From contig CANUEZ040000159.1 of the NCBI GenBank assembly GCA_948099385.1, positions 3,800,501-3,864,500 of the forward strand: 64,000 nt of DNA, given 5' to 3'. The position numbers and the translations under genes were made by a program. Within the stretch, counting starts at the first letter, position 1. Each line of letters opens with the position of its first letter. This DNA is from Fasciola hepatica (Eukaryota; Platyhelminthes; Trematoda; Plagiorchiida; Fasciolidae). The notes under the pieces were generated by a model. That model made no database searches. It was not told the origin of the DNA and worked only from the letters and a program-made list of their open reading frames with translations. Positions 35,793 to 46,010 of this stretch are shown here, piece after piece.

Positions 35793-37181
35793 CGCCGTAT
35801 GAGTAATGACCTAAAATGGAGTGGCTGAAAATTCTGCTATTGCCGACAGCGGACTGGACACAAACTTTGGTAAAGGAGCTATTTGCGGGTAAACGCCAAC
35901 GTGAAAAAACCGGACGTCGGTAACTGTGAATGAGGTGGCGGAACTCAGACAGTAACTTCTGGTCGGTTGAGATTGCAACTCGTCTCCGTGGGCACCTGTA
36001 AACATCTTGGATCAACAGGGGCTTTCACATCGACTGACCTTCCGACACGGGCGCGAAAGCCGGCGAATGCGACTCCATCTAGGCGGCTCCTTTTGCCGGA
36101 CGTAACCATCGTAGACTGGAAGGATGCGGAAGTAGATCTTGTTGGTTGCGACGCCCCATAAGCACATTGGGTGGTGGACCGGAGGCTAAGCAAGCCCTAG
36201 GCACCTAACCCAGCAGGTATTACACTATGGCGGATACTATACGGCCGAGCCGGGTGAAAAGGTTCCATAACTTATGCGTCAGCAGAAACGGGCCGCTTGG
36301 AGCACCAGATGCAGCCCCATACGGAAAAGAGCTTAATCACATCGGGGACGATCAATTGACACTATCGCGTCATGATTATCTTACACTACAGACAGTATGG
36401 AAAGGGGCCGTGGAGTACACACACCCATCCTCGGGCTTGCAATATAACTGAAGCCTTTCATGGGTTGCTGCGCTTGAAAGAACGTTTCAGTTGGGGTGAG
36501 GTTCTCTTGGGACGGTACTGGGATGTATTGATGCAAAGTGAAATGCTTGGCCACGTAGAAGAGTTTCCTGCAACCATCAGCGCCAAAGAAGGGATATGGT
36601 GCCTACCTCATCACCCGGCTCTCTATCCAAAGAAGCCCGGAAAGCTGCTGGAGGTTTCTGATGGCGCATCCAAGTTTCAAGGAAAGTCGCTGAACGATCA
36701 TTTATCACAAAGGAAAGACTAGACGACACTGCCGATTGAGGTCTTGCGTTGGTTTGGGCCAAGCAGAGTGGCTCTGCCGGCCGATATCAAAGAGGTTCTT
36801 CCTCAGGTAAGAATGCCGGTGAAGGAAATAGTCGCGCTGATTTTTATTGTGGGACAGTGAACAACTTTGACAAATCGGCGATAAATTACAGAATGACAGT
36901 TCACCCCTCTGGAGCGAAACCATCGCCCTTTTGCTCGAACTATGCCCCAAGGATAACTGCAAACAAGTAGAGTGTATCAGTCCGCAGTAAATACAGTAAG
37001 CAGGAGCTTCTATGTCGATGATTACCTCAGATCGTTCGATGACACTGACACGGCTACAACACAACTTATGTGTCTGACAGATTTTCCAGAGGAAAGAGGA
37101 ATTCACCTCACGAAGTGGAAATAAAACGCGCCGCAGGTTCTTGAAGTCAGTCCGCATAATCAGAGGGCAGAAAAGGTTAGA
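35793..37181 (+). pseudogene. BEL/Pao pol fragment, right-arm copy, cut at the palindrome edge
   Basis: Plus-strand mirror of the left-arm BEL/Pao pol: protease-like motif, A17-like region (35,967-36,161), RT N-terminus (36,480-36,722), NYRMTVHPSGAK (about 36,880-36,915) and the catalytic box near 37,005-37,025. The coding similarity stops at 37,181, shortly after the box, whereas the left copy continues into the RNase H boundary region. No further BEL/Pao pol follows in this direction. Confidence 0.8.
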
Positions 37182-37186
37182 GACTG

Positions 37187-37405
37187 CGAAGGTTTTGGGG
37201 AATTTTCTACGACCGTTCGTTCACCGCCCACCAAAATTCTCCCGAATCCTTAGCAGAGGCAAAGGTTTGGTATAGAGTACTAATTCTTCCCACCTACCTA
37301 GTCTCTGCTATCAGTGCGCGCGCCTAATGCTTGTCGCCAACGTTCTACTCATGGTCGCACTAATTCATTGGTCATATGGACGCGAGCTATTCTACATCTT
37401 CCACA
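37187..37405 (+). repeat. repeat fragment shared with 43.7-43.95 kb in opposite orientation
   Basis: It begins GAAGGTTTTGGGGAATTTTC five bases after the palindrome ends. Bases 37,200-37,360 align with the reverse complement of about 43,780-43,945. Shared stretches include CCGCCCACCAAAATTC against CAGCCCGCCAAAATCC, and CTTCCCACCTACC against TCTCCCTACCCAC. The opening motif also matches, in direct orientation, 43,682-43,709. It is either an LTR U3 fragment of a plus-strand BEL/Pao element or a short inverted-repeat transposon. Diverged, perhaps 70-75% by eye. Confidence 0.55.
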
Positions 37406-37474
37406 AGAACAAGTGACCCATGGCTGGCTTGAAGGGGAAACATAAACGCTGTCCTTGGAAGAGCCGTCATGTAC

Positions 37475-38040
37475 CGGCTGTGTGTGCTAGCGTGTGTGTG
37501 TATGGTGTAATCGCCGTCACTTCCATGTACGCCAAAGACATTTCAGTAACGTCAACAAAAACAAATTGCGAACACCGTCACATATTTGATAGGGTTTGCG
37601 GGACTTAGCGTGCATCGGGTATGTGCTTATGTGTCTAGATGTATAATGGAATCACATGTACCACCACATATCAAAAAAGGGACTTTCTGCAACATCAAAG
37701 AAAGACTGTGAGCACTGAACGTGTTTGACGGGGATCATGCGGTATGAATGAGTATAATGTGGGCGTGTGTGTGCGTAACCTAATCGCCGCTACTTCAACA
37801 TATGCAAAATAAATTCAGTAACGTCAACATAAAACAAAAGACGAACACTGTCACATGTTTCATAGGGGTTACGGGGTATAGTGTGCTTCGGGTATGTGTG
37901 TACGTGTCTGGGTGTACAATGGAATAACATGTATCACCGCATATCGGAAAAAAACTTTCTGTAAAGTCGACGAAAGCCTGTGAGCACTGTAACGTGTATG
38001 ACGGAGACCACAGTACAATGCAGGTGAGTGTGCTTCGGGG
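37475..38040 (+). repeat. two-copy tandem repeat, unit about 272 bp
   Basis: The first copy spans about 37,475-37,750 and the second about 37,750-38,040. Matching landmarks are TAATCGCC at 37,508 and 37,781, TCAGTAACGTCAAC at 37,543 and 37,815, and GTGAGCACTG near 37,709 and 37,980. Identity is roughly 75-80% by eye. Both copies are rich in TGTGTG. They overlap the 3' end of the minus-strand BEL/Pao frame and lie where its 3' untranslated region or 3' LTR would be expected. Confidence 0.8.
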
Positions 38041-38325
38041 TGTGTGATGGTTCGATACGTTAGTGTGTCGTGCTTGCTTCCATATATGGGGTTTCTTTAC
38101 CCACCTCGAAGAATAGTGCGAAATCGTCTGCTGGGCCTCAGCGTTATCAGCTTCTCCACCTTCACTCTCTAGTAGGCTGATACTGCATATGTCACGAATT
38201 AGCGCTCCGTTAGCTGTCTTCACCTTCACCGTTCTTATCATTCCGTCAGTGCTTTCAATGGTTTCCATACTTACTCCCAAGGACCAAGTGCTGAAATGTG
38301 CGCGTTCGTCTGCGATCATCACCAC
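37795..38325 (-). pseudogene. BEL/Pao DUF5641 (C-terminal pol domain)
   Basis: The frame opens VMIADERAHFSTWSLGVSM and continues with STDGMIRTVKVKTANGALIR then ISLLESEG. This matches DUF5641, the small domain at the end of BEL/Pao pol proteins in metazoans. The domain itself occupies about 38,140-38,325. The remaining 110 or so codons towards 37,795 run into the tandem repeats and look non-coding. Role in the element: the post-integrase tail, function not well defined. Confidence 0.8.
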
Positions 38326-38502
38326 ATCCCCAACCTTGAGTGGTCTTGTTTTGACCAGCCACTTCTGTCGAGTCTACAGAGCCGGTAGGTACTCCCGCAG
38401 CCAGCGCCTCCAGAAAATCTTGGCAAGATAATTCGCCTGCTTCAATCCGTGGAGGCAGCTCCTACGAAGGTTTACTGGCCCTTGAAAACCCTCGTTTGAT
38501 CT

Positions 38503-39396
38503 TTACGTCAATAAATCGTTCGGGGTGAGCGCCAGATGGGTGGGGTCGCCGTTCATTACTGGAACCAGGGGGCGGTTGTTCAGGATTCGCTCCACCTCAG
38601 CCATGACGGCGTTTGGCGTCTCGTCGTCAGGCGGCTGCTGCTCCATGATTGACAGCAATATCCGTCTGGCGGACCGGATCGTGCGTTCCCATACGCCGCC
38701 GCGGTGGCTGGCCTGTGGGGGGTTGAAATGCCATCGTATGCCGTAGGCCACTGTCCGATCCTGCAGTTCGTCCCCGTTTATATTCTTGTATCAACGCTGC
38801 AATTCCCGGTGAGCGCCCACAAAGTTCGACTCATTAGCTGAGCATATATCCGCCGGTAAACCTCTTCGGTTGATAAATCTCTGCAAGGCCCGTAGAAAAG
38901 AATCAGTCGTCATCGAATGTGCGACTTCTAGGTGTACCGCACGTGACTTCGTGCACGTCATGATACATCCACATCGCTTTTCTACTTGATCCACAAGGGC
39001 CCGAAATAGTCCAACCCCGTGTCGCTGAACGACCACCAGCCCGCAGTCACCCTGCATTCTGGTAGCTGGGCCATGTGTTGTTTGCTCGCCGTGGCATTGC
39101 GTCTTCTTCATTGCACACGGCGTCGGATTACGCGCTTTACAGTCGCCTTTCCTCTCAGCCACTGTTCGATCCTGCAGTCCCCTCAGCGACCAAAGGCGCT
39201 TTAAAATGACGCTCGTAACGCGACTTTCCCCGGCATGTCCCTCCACGTACTGGAAGTGTCCGATCATTAGCTCTACTACATATTGTCGAGCAAGCAGCAG
39301 TATAGAGTACTTTGTGTCGAAGCTCAGGTAGGCGTTGGTCAGCCTACCATCCACCCGCAGCAGTCCACCAATGAGTTTGGGGTTTAAGTGGTTCAA
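38503..39396 (-). pseudogene. BEL/Pao integrase, catalytic Asp lost
   Basis: The frame at 38,791-39,396 begins with the zinc-binding region (LLARQYVVELMIGHFQYVEG, ILKRLWSLRG). A corrupted stretch follows, then the core: RCGCIMTCTKSRAVHLEVAH, SFLRALQRFINRRGLPADIC, ending SANESNFVGAHRELQR. The family has Ser-Asp-Asn-Gly-Thr-Asn-Phe here, so the second Asp of the D,D,E triad is Ala. The triad's Glu is still present in the next frame, 38,503-38,751: HFNPPQASHRGGVWERTIRS. The first Asp lies in the damaged stretch. Known role: joins the cDNA ends to host DNA. Confidence 0.88.
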
Positions 39397-39411
39397 TTCG
39401 CCTTTTGGAGA

Positions 39412-40425
39412 CTATATTCCCTTGTTAATTGGTCCCACTTTTTCCGCCCTCTCGAGTTCTCGGGTGAAAGCCTTGCGTTGTATCATTCTGAAAATATCGT
39501 ATTCTGCAGCTTGTAGCTCATCGAGACCTATCGGGCCGACCCGTATCCGACCTGATGGGCGTAGCTCTTTCATGGCTTTTAAATTTCTCTTGAACCTGGC
39601 TAACCAAACTAACGCACGGAGAGTCTTTATCCAGGAAGAAAATTTGACCGACCGCGATAGAGTGGATATCTCTTCAACGACGATGGCCGCTATCACTACG
39701 CCTTTGATCTCCAGTTCCACTTCCGTAGGGGGTTTCAATTCGTACACGGACCAGTCCTGTTTGGGCAAGTGCAGGAAGTTTGGCCCTCTCGTCCACGTGT
39801 CTAGTTGCCTGAAGTTGCTCGCACCTCGGGAGCACAGATCGGCTGGATTATCGCCAGACTTGACTTGCTTCCACTGGCCCGTAGCTGATCCATGGTGGAT
39901 AATCGTGAGTCATTTGGCAACAAAAGTGCTAAACCGACTCCGGACGTTGGTAATCTAGTAAAGTACTATCTTTGAGTCCGTCCAAAAGCTAGCCCACCAA
40001 ATGTAGAAGTCAAAACATCTTTTCACCGCTTGTACCGCCCTGACCGCTAACACGGCTGCGATGAGTTCAGGGCGCGGGATCGAGACCGATATCTGTGGGG
40101 CAACGAGGGTTTTAGCGAACAGGATTTTCGTTGTGTATTGTCCATTTCCTGTGCACCATCGTCCGTAGGCCACAGCTCCATAACCGACTTCGGATGCATC
40201 GAAAAAGGCATGTAGTTCTCTCGTCCGCGTTGTATGGCCAGGAGTCAAACATCGTGGGATTCTTATGTCCCCTAATTTCTTCAAGGTGTTCAAAAATTCT
40301 TCCCAGTCCAGCCGGTCCTCTCGGTCCAGTGACTGGTCCCAATCAACTTTCTTACGGCACAGCCGCTGCAGCAAGATCTTTCCGGGTAGCAGCCATGGTG
40401 AGACGAAACCGAGCGGGTCGAACAA
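39412..40425 (-). pseudogene. BEL/Pao RNase H and linker
   Basis: The frame 39,955-40,425 opens MFDPLGFVSPWLLPGKILLQ, the Pao-type boundary after RT, followed by DWDQSLDREDRLDWEEFLNT. The RNase H core follows: ELHAFFDASEVGYGAVAYGR, then ISVSIPRPELIAAVLAVRAV, then WTDSKIVLY. The three acidic residues of the active site (FFDAS, PELIAA, WTDS) are all still present. A second frame, 39,412-39,768, is the linker towards the integrase, with YELKPPTEVELEIKGVV near its start. Known role: degrades RNA in the RNA-DNA hybrid during reverse transcription. Confidence 0.88.
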
Positions 40426-40503
40426 ACTTGAGACAGCAGATAGTATGTCACGACGGGTTATTGGCAGCTCGGGAACTTTGAGCTCGAAAACAAAGTCGTC
40501 CGT

Positions 40504-41748
40504 TTACGCGTCCCACTGTATTCCTAAAGTGGTTTCGATAGGGGGTAGAGAGCCGTCCACATCTCTTACCCTTTTGGCCTTCTCGTGGTGCGGAATGACC
40601 TCGAGCACTTCTGAAGCGTTCGACATCCAGTTTGTTAGATGGAAGCTGCCCTCTTCTAGCAATCTTGTCGGGCCTCTGAACTGCGCGAGAGCTGATTCTA
40701 TATAATCGAATGACCCAAGATAGTCGTCGAAGTAGAAATTCCTGCTGACGCTATCTACCATCGACCGATGGACCAAACCTCCATGTTTGTTCGCAGCTTC
40801 CCGAAGGGCTTAGTTCGCACAGAACGGTGACGATATGGCTCTCAGGGGGTGGACGGTCATCCTATAATTAACCACTGCGTCGTCCCGGTCGCTCTCTTTC
40901 CACCCCAGGAAACGCAACGCATCTCGTTCTCCTACGGGTATATTCACCTGATGAAACAGTTTCCTAATATCGGCGGACAAGGCCACTCTACCCACTCTGA
41001 AACGGCACAAAAACTTCGATTGGTGGTGTGGTCCAGTCAGGCCCATGTGGTAGGCGATCGGTTAACGACTTGCCCTCAAACTTGACCGCACAGTCGAAAA
41101 CCACCCGCAGTTTTTCGGGTTTCTTGGGGTTGATAACCGGGTGGTGAGGTGGATACCAGACACCCTTTCGGCCGTCGGTGTTGGCAGGCACCTTTTCGAC
41201 GTAGCCGAGAGCTTCGTGTCGCTTCATCAATTCTGCGTATCTTTTCTACAGACATTGGTCTCGAACGAAGCTTTCCTCCAGTCGTAGTAGTCGTTGGAGA
41301 ACATGGTTTCTGTTTTCACTCCACGGGTCAGCAAATGTGCGCCATGGGGGAGAACCTCGAACTGTTTTTTAAGGCCTCTAGTGTCTTGCCGTGCCGTTCG
41401 TAAAGCGAAATGATCCTCTTGAGACAACGACGGTCCCTCGTCTCTGATGTCACGAAACTCCTTTTCATATGGCCGCTGCAGGTGATAATCTATGCGGTCC
41501 ATTTCGGCGGATAAATAATTTGCGGTACCACGTACCCCTACTGGACCATATAACATCCATCCCAGAGCCGTGCGTACGGCATAAGGTGCCCGGCTGTCGC
41601 CCAATCTCTGGTCAAGTGCCCGATGTGCCTCTGGCACGTCGCAGCCGACGAGGAGATCCAATTCATCATCTGCCCAGTCTATAGCGTCGACATCCTGCAG
41701 GTGGGGCCACCTAGCCAAGATTGCGTTGACCGATCTTGGTGCTCGCAT
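40504..41748 (-). pseudogene. BEL/Pao A17-type region and reverse transcriptase
   Basis: The frame 41,227-41,748 has ARWPHLQDVDAIDWADDELD and LLVGCDVPEAHRALDQRLGD, then APYAVRTALGWMLYGP. This is the peptidase A17-like section typical of BEL/Pao pol. The frame 40,988-41,230 has EALGYVEKVPANTDGRKGVW and PHHPVINPKKPEKLRVVFD (RT N-terminus). The frame 40,810-41,046 has LSADIRKLFHQVNIP and LRFLGWK, then VVNYRMTVHP. The frame 40,504-40,776 has the catalytic box NFYFDDYLGSFDY, keeping the Asp pair with Phe instead of Tyr-Val, then GIQWDA. Three frame changes break the RT. Confidence 0.9.
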
Positions 41749-41990
41749 GCGGAGACCAGCTAATGTGAATGCTTTCGTTGGTTCGATTTGCTCGGTAGTG
41801 TCTAACCGGCCGGCCGGTAGTCATTACTTGTGTTCCGCCCACCGTACTCACTGCTAACGACGTCGCACTTGTTGCGAGCCGGTGGTTTTCGGCAAACCGC
41901 TCTTTCACTAGAGTTGTGTCAGATCCACTGTCGACGAAAGCCAAAGCTTTGACCGCCCCAGTTCGGGTCACCACTCCCACGGCATCTACT
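41711..41990 (-). pseudogene. BEL/Pao retroviral-type aspartic protease
   Basis: The frame 41,711-41,980 begins GVVTRTGAVKALAFVDSGSD followed by TTLVKERFAENHRL. The Asp-Ser-Gly catalytic triplet lies at about 41,935 and is intact. The family usually shows Asp-Ser/Thr-Gly followed by a Ser or Ala, as here. A frameshift then separates it from the A17-like region. Known role: cleaves the gag-pol polyprotein. Confidence 0.8.
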
Positions 41991-42082
41991 CCTTAAAGTA
42001 CTGGTTCACTGGAATACCGCGACTTTGAACAAATTACGCTGGGCTTTGTGCTAGCCTCAGGTATAGTTTCTTCCGCCTGGTG

Positions 42083-43234
42083 TTACAATCGACGGTGCCT
42101 TCCTGTGCAACCCTCGTTACCACATCTGTTCCTTGTTCTACAAGCTGCCGCCCGATGCTTGGTGCTGAGACAAATAAAGCACGCACCTGACATCCCCGCC
42201 ATTCCCCATCGTTCGTCTATTGTGGCTTTGCCGAACTTGGGGCATTCTAGTGGCCCATGGCTAGCATCACTGCACCCGCAACATGGTTGCTCTGTAGCAT
42301 CGCGTGAAATGGCGTGTGCACTGATATTTCGGCTGTTCCCGAGCAGTGGTTTGGGCCTGGCTAGTACTAGACTTGTTTGCTCGGTTACTGTTCCTGATGG
42401 GTCGGCCAAATCTGCTGTCGGCCATCTTGGTTTGCCTGTCTAAGTATTCGGTCAGGTCTTCGAAGTTAGCCTCCGTGTCGCTTCGGCTTATCCGTTCCGC
42501 TTCTTCCGCCCACCGACCTTGTAGTTCGGGAGAGAGGTGACGGACTATGTCTTCCAAGGTGCGTATTGCATCTAGGTCAGCACTGCAACCAAAATGGTCG
42601 AGGACTATTGGGCAGTTCCGTATCTTGATCATTATGCCGGCCATTATGTAGACATCGCCCTTGGTTCTCTTTGCCTCTACCATCACCTCCTCTATTATGT
42701 TACGGGCTACTTTGAAAGGTTGACCAAACAGGTCCCTTAGAATCTTCCTTTCTCGGGTGTAGCCTTGTTCCAGGTCGAGCAAGGTACACACATCCATAAC
42801 TTCTCTTGCTCGGCCTCGACAGTAGTGAGTCAAATAGAGAAGCCTTTGGCCAGGGTAGGTTATCTTATTTTCGACGAACGTTTCGAACTGCAGTAGTGTC
42901 CGGATCGCCCGTCGAATACCGTCAGTTCTGCTCTTAGCAAATCGATCGTTGGTGTTTTATAGTCAACCACCGGCGTGGAGATTCCTATTTTATTGTGCCC
43001 TGATTTATCGGAAATGTCATAGTCGTTGGTCTCATGCTGAGGCTCTTTCTGTATGCACTTCTGTTTTGCTTCCCGGGCCTGTTGTCCAGCCGATAACAGT
43101 TGTTGTTCTAGATCTAATATCCTCAGCTTATATAGATCGACATCCTTACAATCCATATTGCCCTCAGTAACACACGAATTAGCACTGACAGGACTAGGCG
43201 ATCTTACATTAACTAAAGAATCAAAGGTACCCAA
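42083..43234 (-). pseudogene. BEL/Pao gag with CCHC zinc knuckle
   Basis: The frame 42,860-43,234 opens with a polar N-terminus and a predicted coiled coil (YKLRILDLEQQLLSAGQQAR). It ends TIDLLRAELTVFDGRSGHYC. The frame 42,267-42,833 carries the DUF1759-like gag core: MTHYCRGRAREVMDVCTLLD, QGYTRERKILRDLFGQPFKV, ARNIIEEVM. The frame 42,083-42,409 ends with a zinc knuckle CFICLSTKHRAAAC and then NRCGNEGCTGRHRRL, a Cys/His pattern characteristic of BEL/Pao gag. Two frameshifts split it. Known role: forms the virus-like particle and binds RNA. Confidence 0.88.
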
Positions 43235-43399
43235 AACCTCCCCAGTGACTTGCCGTATTACTTCCTGTCCAGAGTTTAATGTTTTTGATCTTTTTTGGCA
43301 TTTTGCGTTCTTTTCCCCGTTCCAAAGTGATCTATTGAGTATTTTAACACACGTCTTAGCAATGCGCAGCCAAATTCACAACGGATCCTGAAATCAAAA

Positions 43400-43955
43400 G
43401 GCGATTATCAGTGATATTCTACGGTAATAGATTATTGAATGAACAGTTACACCAAAAAGATACAAACCTCAACAATGAGATCACAAGGACTCAACCAACG
43501 AGAAACCGAATTGCGGCGTGCGAGCAAGGGGCACGTGTGTCACGCAGGTCCAGAACAAGGATATGACAAGGTAGCGCTCTGGGCGCGAACAAACAACAAT
43601 TGGTCTATAAAAACAAACAGTTCGTAAAGACACATCAATAGTGTAAGCAAATGAGTGACGTTAAGAAAAACATGGAACTCTGAAGGTTTTGGTGAATTTT
43701 CCACGACCTGTCGGCACAGCCTTTGCGGACTACGCTGGGTAACAACTTGCCAGCTCGCCCACCGATTCGGGCGTGACCGTGTATGTACGTGAGTAGATTC
43801 CGGAGGCCAGCAGCAATGACTGCGTACACTGACATCTGGTCTTACGTGGGTAGGGAGAACCGGCACCCTTATTCCCAACCTTTAGCTCTGCAAAGTTTGG
43901 AGGGATTTTGGCGGGCTGTGTAAAGCCCGGCTGTGGAAAATCCTTCAAAAGCACT
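43400..43955 (-). repeat. LTR-like sequence at the 5' end of the BEL/Pao element
   Basis: This sits immediately upstream of gag in reading order. The part at 43,430-43,620 aligns with 61,520-61,700 (for example GGACCTGCgTGA, CACGTGCC, AGGTTTGTAT, ATTnAATAATC in both), as expected for two copies of an LTR's R-U5. It contains a TATA-like TTTTTATAGACC on the minus strand near 43,605. The part at 43,682-43,948 has inverted termini: GAAGGTTTTGGTGAATTTTC at one end and, on the other strand, GAAGGATTTTCCACAGCC. It may be U3 or a separate small transposon. Confidence 0.55.
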
Positions 43956-44300
43956 ATATTAGGGTGATTTCACGAAGGTGCTCATCTACATACATTATTT
44001 ACATGTTTCGTCCAAATTACTTTTCTGTGAACTAGCCTTCGTTTATTCACTTTCAACCTGCCAGTTTATCATGTCTTTTGTTGGACCCGCGGGGCTCACC
44101 TGCTCGTCTGTCTCAAGCTGAGAACTCAGCTTTCGTTTTTAGTCTTTGTGACAGCACGTTTGCGGTCCGTATGTATTTCACGACGTTCCTCATTCAGTGA
44201 CCTGGTATCATAGAAACCACGAATCAACGTTCTTTTGGATCGCTGATTCGTGCGAATTCGGCCACGCTTTGCTTAAAGGAGTCTTGTAGGGCTTGCGTGA
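43956..44300. other. no recognised feature
   Basis: Nothing coding or repetitive is recognised between the BEL/Pao LTR-like sequence and LINE E. Confidence 0.3.
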
Positions 44301-46010
44301 CTGGAGTATCCCTCAGTGGTATGAGGTCTTATCTTGACCTTCTTTACTCCATGCTTTGTAAATTCAAGTCGCTGAGTCTGTCGGGGAAAGATATATTTCA
44401 CAGACCCAGCATGCTTTTCGTAGCCACTCTTTGGACCTTCTTGGCTGTATTTTTACCTCTTCTCACCACTGGCGGGCAAGCTTGAATGCTTATCCTCAGG
44501 TGCGGCCCTAGGATTGTGGAAAAAATCTTGGGGAACAGCTAAGAAGTGAACTTTGACGGAAGTCGACTGGGCTGGCTTGGCCAAGATGGGCCGCCCAAAG
44601 GGACTGAGACTATATTTCTTTCTTGCGCCACTCTCTGCAATTTGACGACCTACAGCTTTTACCTTCTGGCCTGGTTCACTTTGGAGCGAACTAATTTGCC
44701 TTGGCCTGTGTTGAAAGGGATTTGATTCTTGGTGAACCGTCGGTGTGGGCTGCCCGGGTCTGCTTGTTGTGCGCCTTCGTCCAGTACGGCTCAAATCTGG
44801 TGACAGTTTTTGACACCTCCAGCTTACAACAGGATGTTAAGACCTACCGCAGCGGAAGATCGTTCTCAAAGATAACGAGCAACCTTGGGCCTAGTGGGGA
44901 TCCTTGAAGCGATCCGATTGAGGCACATTATTAGACCGAAACAGCCCCGTTCACTCGAACTTGGAGTTTTCGGCAGCACAGACCGTGCGACGCACAGGCT
45001 ACAAAGGACGTTGGGACTCCTGGATCGTGCAGACTTTGCAAATGGTGGTGAATGGCCTACCCGATCGGAACTTCTGGTGAGTTCTGTTAGGATGACATCC
45101 TTCTCAACCCCACTTTCGAAGGCTCGAGGTAAGCCACTACGTAACCCAGAAAAAAATTTTGTTCAAGACAAACTACGGCCAAGAAACCATCTTGAGAGTC
45201 TTTCGGCAACGACCTTTAACGAAATTGCAGAGGAAGTCATAAATCAGGCTTTCCGTAACCGTCAAAACTACTGAGGGTGAAACCACAGAGCGGCAGCTTT
45301 TAGTCTGGATCAATTGCCAACCTTGAAAATTTGAGAGACCACGTGGACCTGCAGCTCCCTGGGGACTTGGACAGCTCTTGTGGAGTGGGAAAACAGCTCA
45401 CAAAGGGATCGGAGTACCTTTGCAGCACAAGGTGTGGAATTTCATCGATCCACGAAGGTTTTCGTGTTTTTAACTTGCCGAATTTTTGCCGGACCTGCAC
45501 AGTCAAGAGGCTAATCGGTTTGGCCCTTTCCATAGAGGAGGCTTCCGTCTTTGTCGGATAGCCAATGCTTGACTTCCCCGGTCGGTTGGGAGCGAATGCG
45601 AAAAAGTAGTGTGTGGCTAGTAAATTGGCAGCTCCCGTATTGCTTCTCGTCATTTCACCATCCGCCTTATGCAAGCCTGAAATTCCCAGTTTAGCGTGAA
45701 ACAACTGAGCCAGCTATCTGTAGACTTTCTTGATATCCTTCTGAACCTGTTTTCGTAACCACCTCTGGTAGTCCTAAATGTCTTGCACTCGCTGCTTGGC
45801 ACACACCGCTTGTAAGTTGTAGTGAGCGGGATCCATAGTGCTCTGTGATAGTTGGTGCTTTCCCAGCAACTCTTTTATTCTTTTGGTTCTCTGGCACCGG
45901 GCCTCGTAGACTTGGCCCGGATTTAAATATACTCATCTCTGCCCGAGGTCCAAACCGGTGCAGTGCATCAGTCACAACCCTCTCAGCGACACTCCAGAAG
46001 TCATAAATGC
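44300..46010 (-). pseudogene. LINE E (CR1-like) reverse transcriptase
   Basis: Read leftwards from 46,010. A basic linker has YEARCQRTKRIKELLGKH and LQAVCAKQRVQDI (45,750-45,930). Then GLHKADGEMTRSNTGAANLL (about 45,650). The fingers have RQKFGKLKTRKPSWIDEIPH and LVLQRYSDPFVSCF (45,390-45,510), corresponding to the family's KSPGPDEIP block. Then VRVNGAV (about 44,950) and the palm LGPRLLVIFENDLPLR (about 44,850-44,900) in other frames, then debris of the thumb in 44,453-44,794. No intact FADD was seen. Many frameshifts. Upstream (46.0-47.2 kb) might hold its endonuclease, but I could not match it. Confidence 0.7.

Larger units (their letters stand above)
29527..37181 (-). repeat. right arm of a giant inverted repeat
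   Basis: This is the reverse-complement copy of 19,082-26,736 with the same content in mirror order: unidentified inner part, LINE D, LINE C, purine/pyrimidine tract, BEL/Pao pol. The outer end at 37,181 cuts the BEL/Pao pol gene within its RT. The next bases, from about 37,187, belong to a different repeat also found near 43.7-43.95 kb. The left arm's gene instead continues past the matching point, so this arm is most simply the derived copy. An assembly-made palindrome cannot be excluded from sequence alone. Confidence 0.97.
37795..43955 (-). mobile_element. BEL/Pao LTR retrotransposon, nearly full internal region, decayed
   Basis: One minus-strand element with the complete order gag, protease, RT, RNase H, integrase, DUF5641, preceded by LTR-like sequence at 43,400-43,955. 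A matching LTR at the 3' end is not visible: the region after the last domain holds the 272-bp tandem repeats and then the palindrome. Each domain is in a different frame or is separated by stops, and at least one catalytic integrase residue is lost, so the copy cannot move by itself. It belongs to the same superfamily as the fragment in the palindrome arms but is a different, younger-looking lineage. Confidence 0.9.

Noticed and set aside
19082..37181. The palindrome as the terminal inverted repeats of one giant transposon (for example a Maverick/Polinton)
   Set aside because: The spacer has no polymerase B, capsid, integrase or protease gene. The arms consist of unrelated decayed elements, and the left edge lies within a BEL/Pao gene instead of at a transposon end.
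39335..39958. 207-codon plus-strand open frame, the longest in the window
   Set aside because: It is the antisense shadow of the BEL/Pao RNase H-integrase linker, whose minus-strand reading carries the real motifs.
42048..42443. 131-codon plus-strand frame
   Set aside because: Antisense of the gag region, where the zinc knuckle reads on the minus strand.
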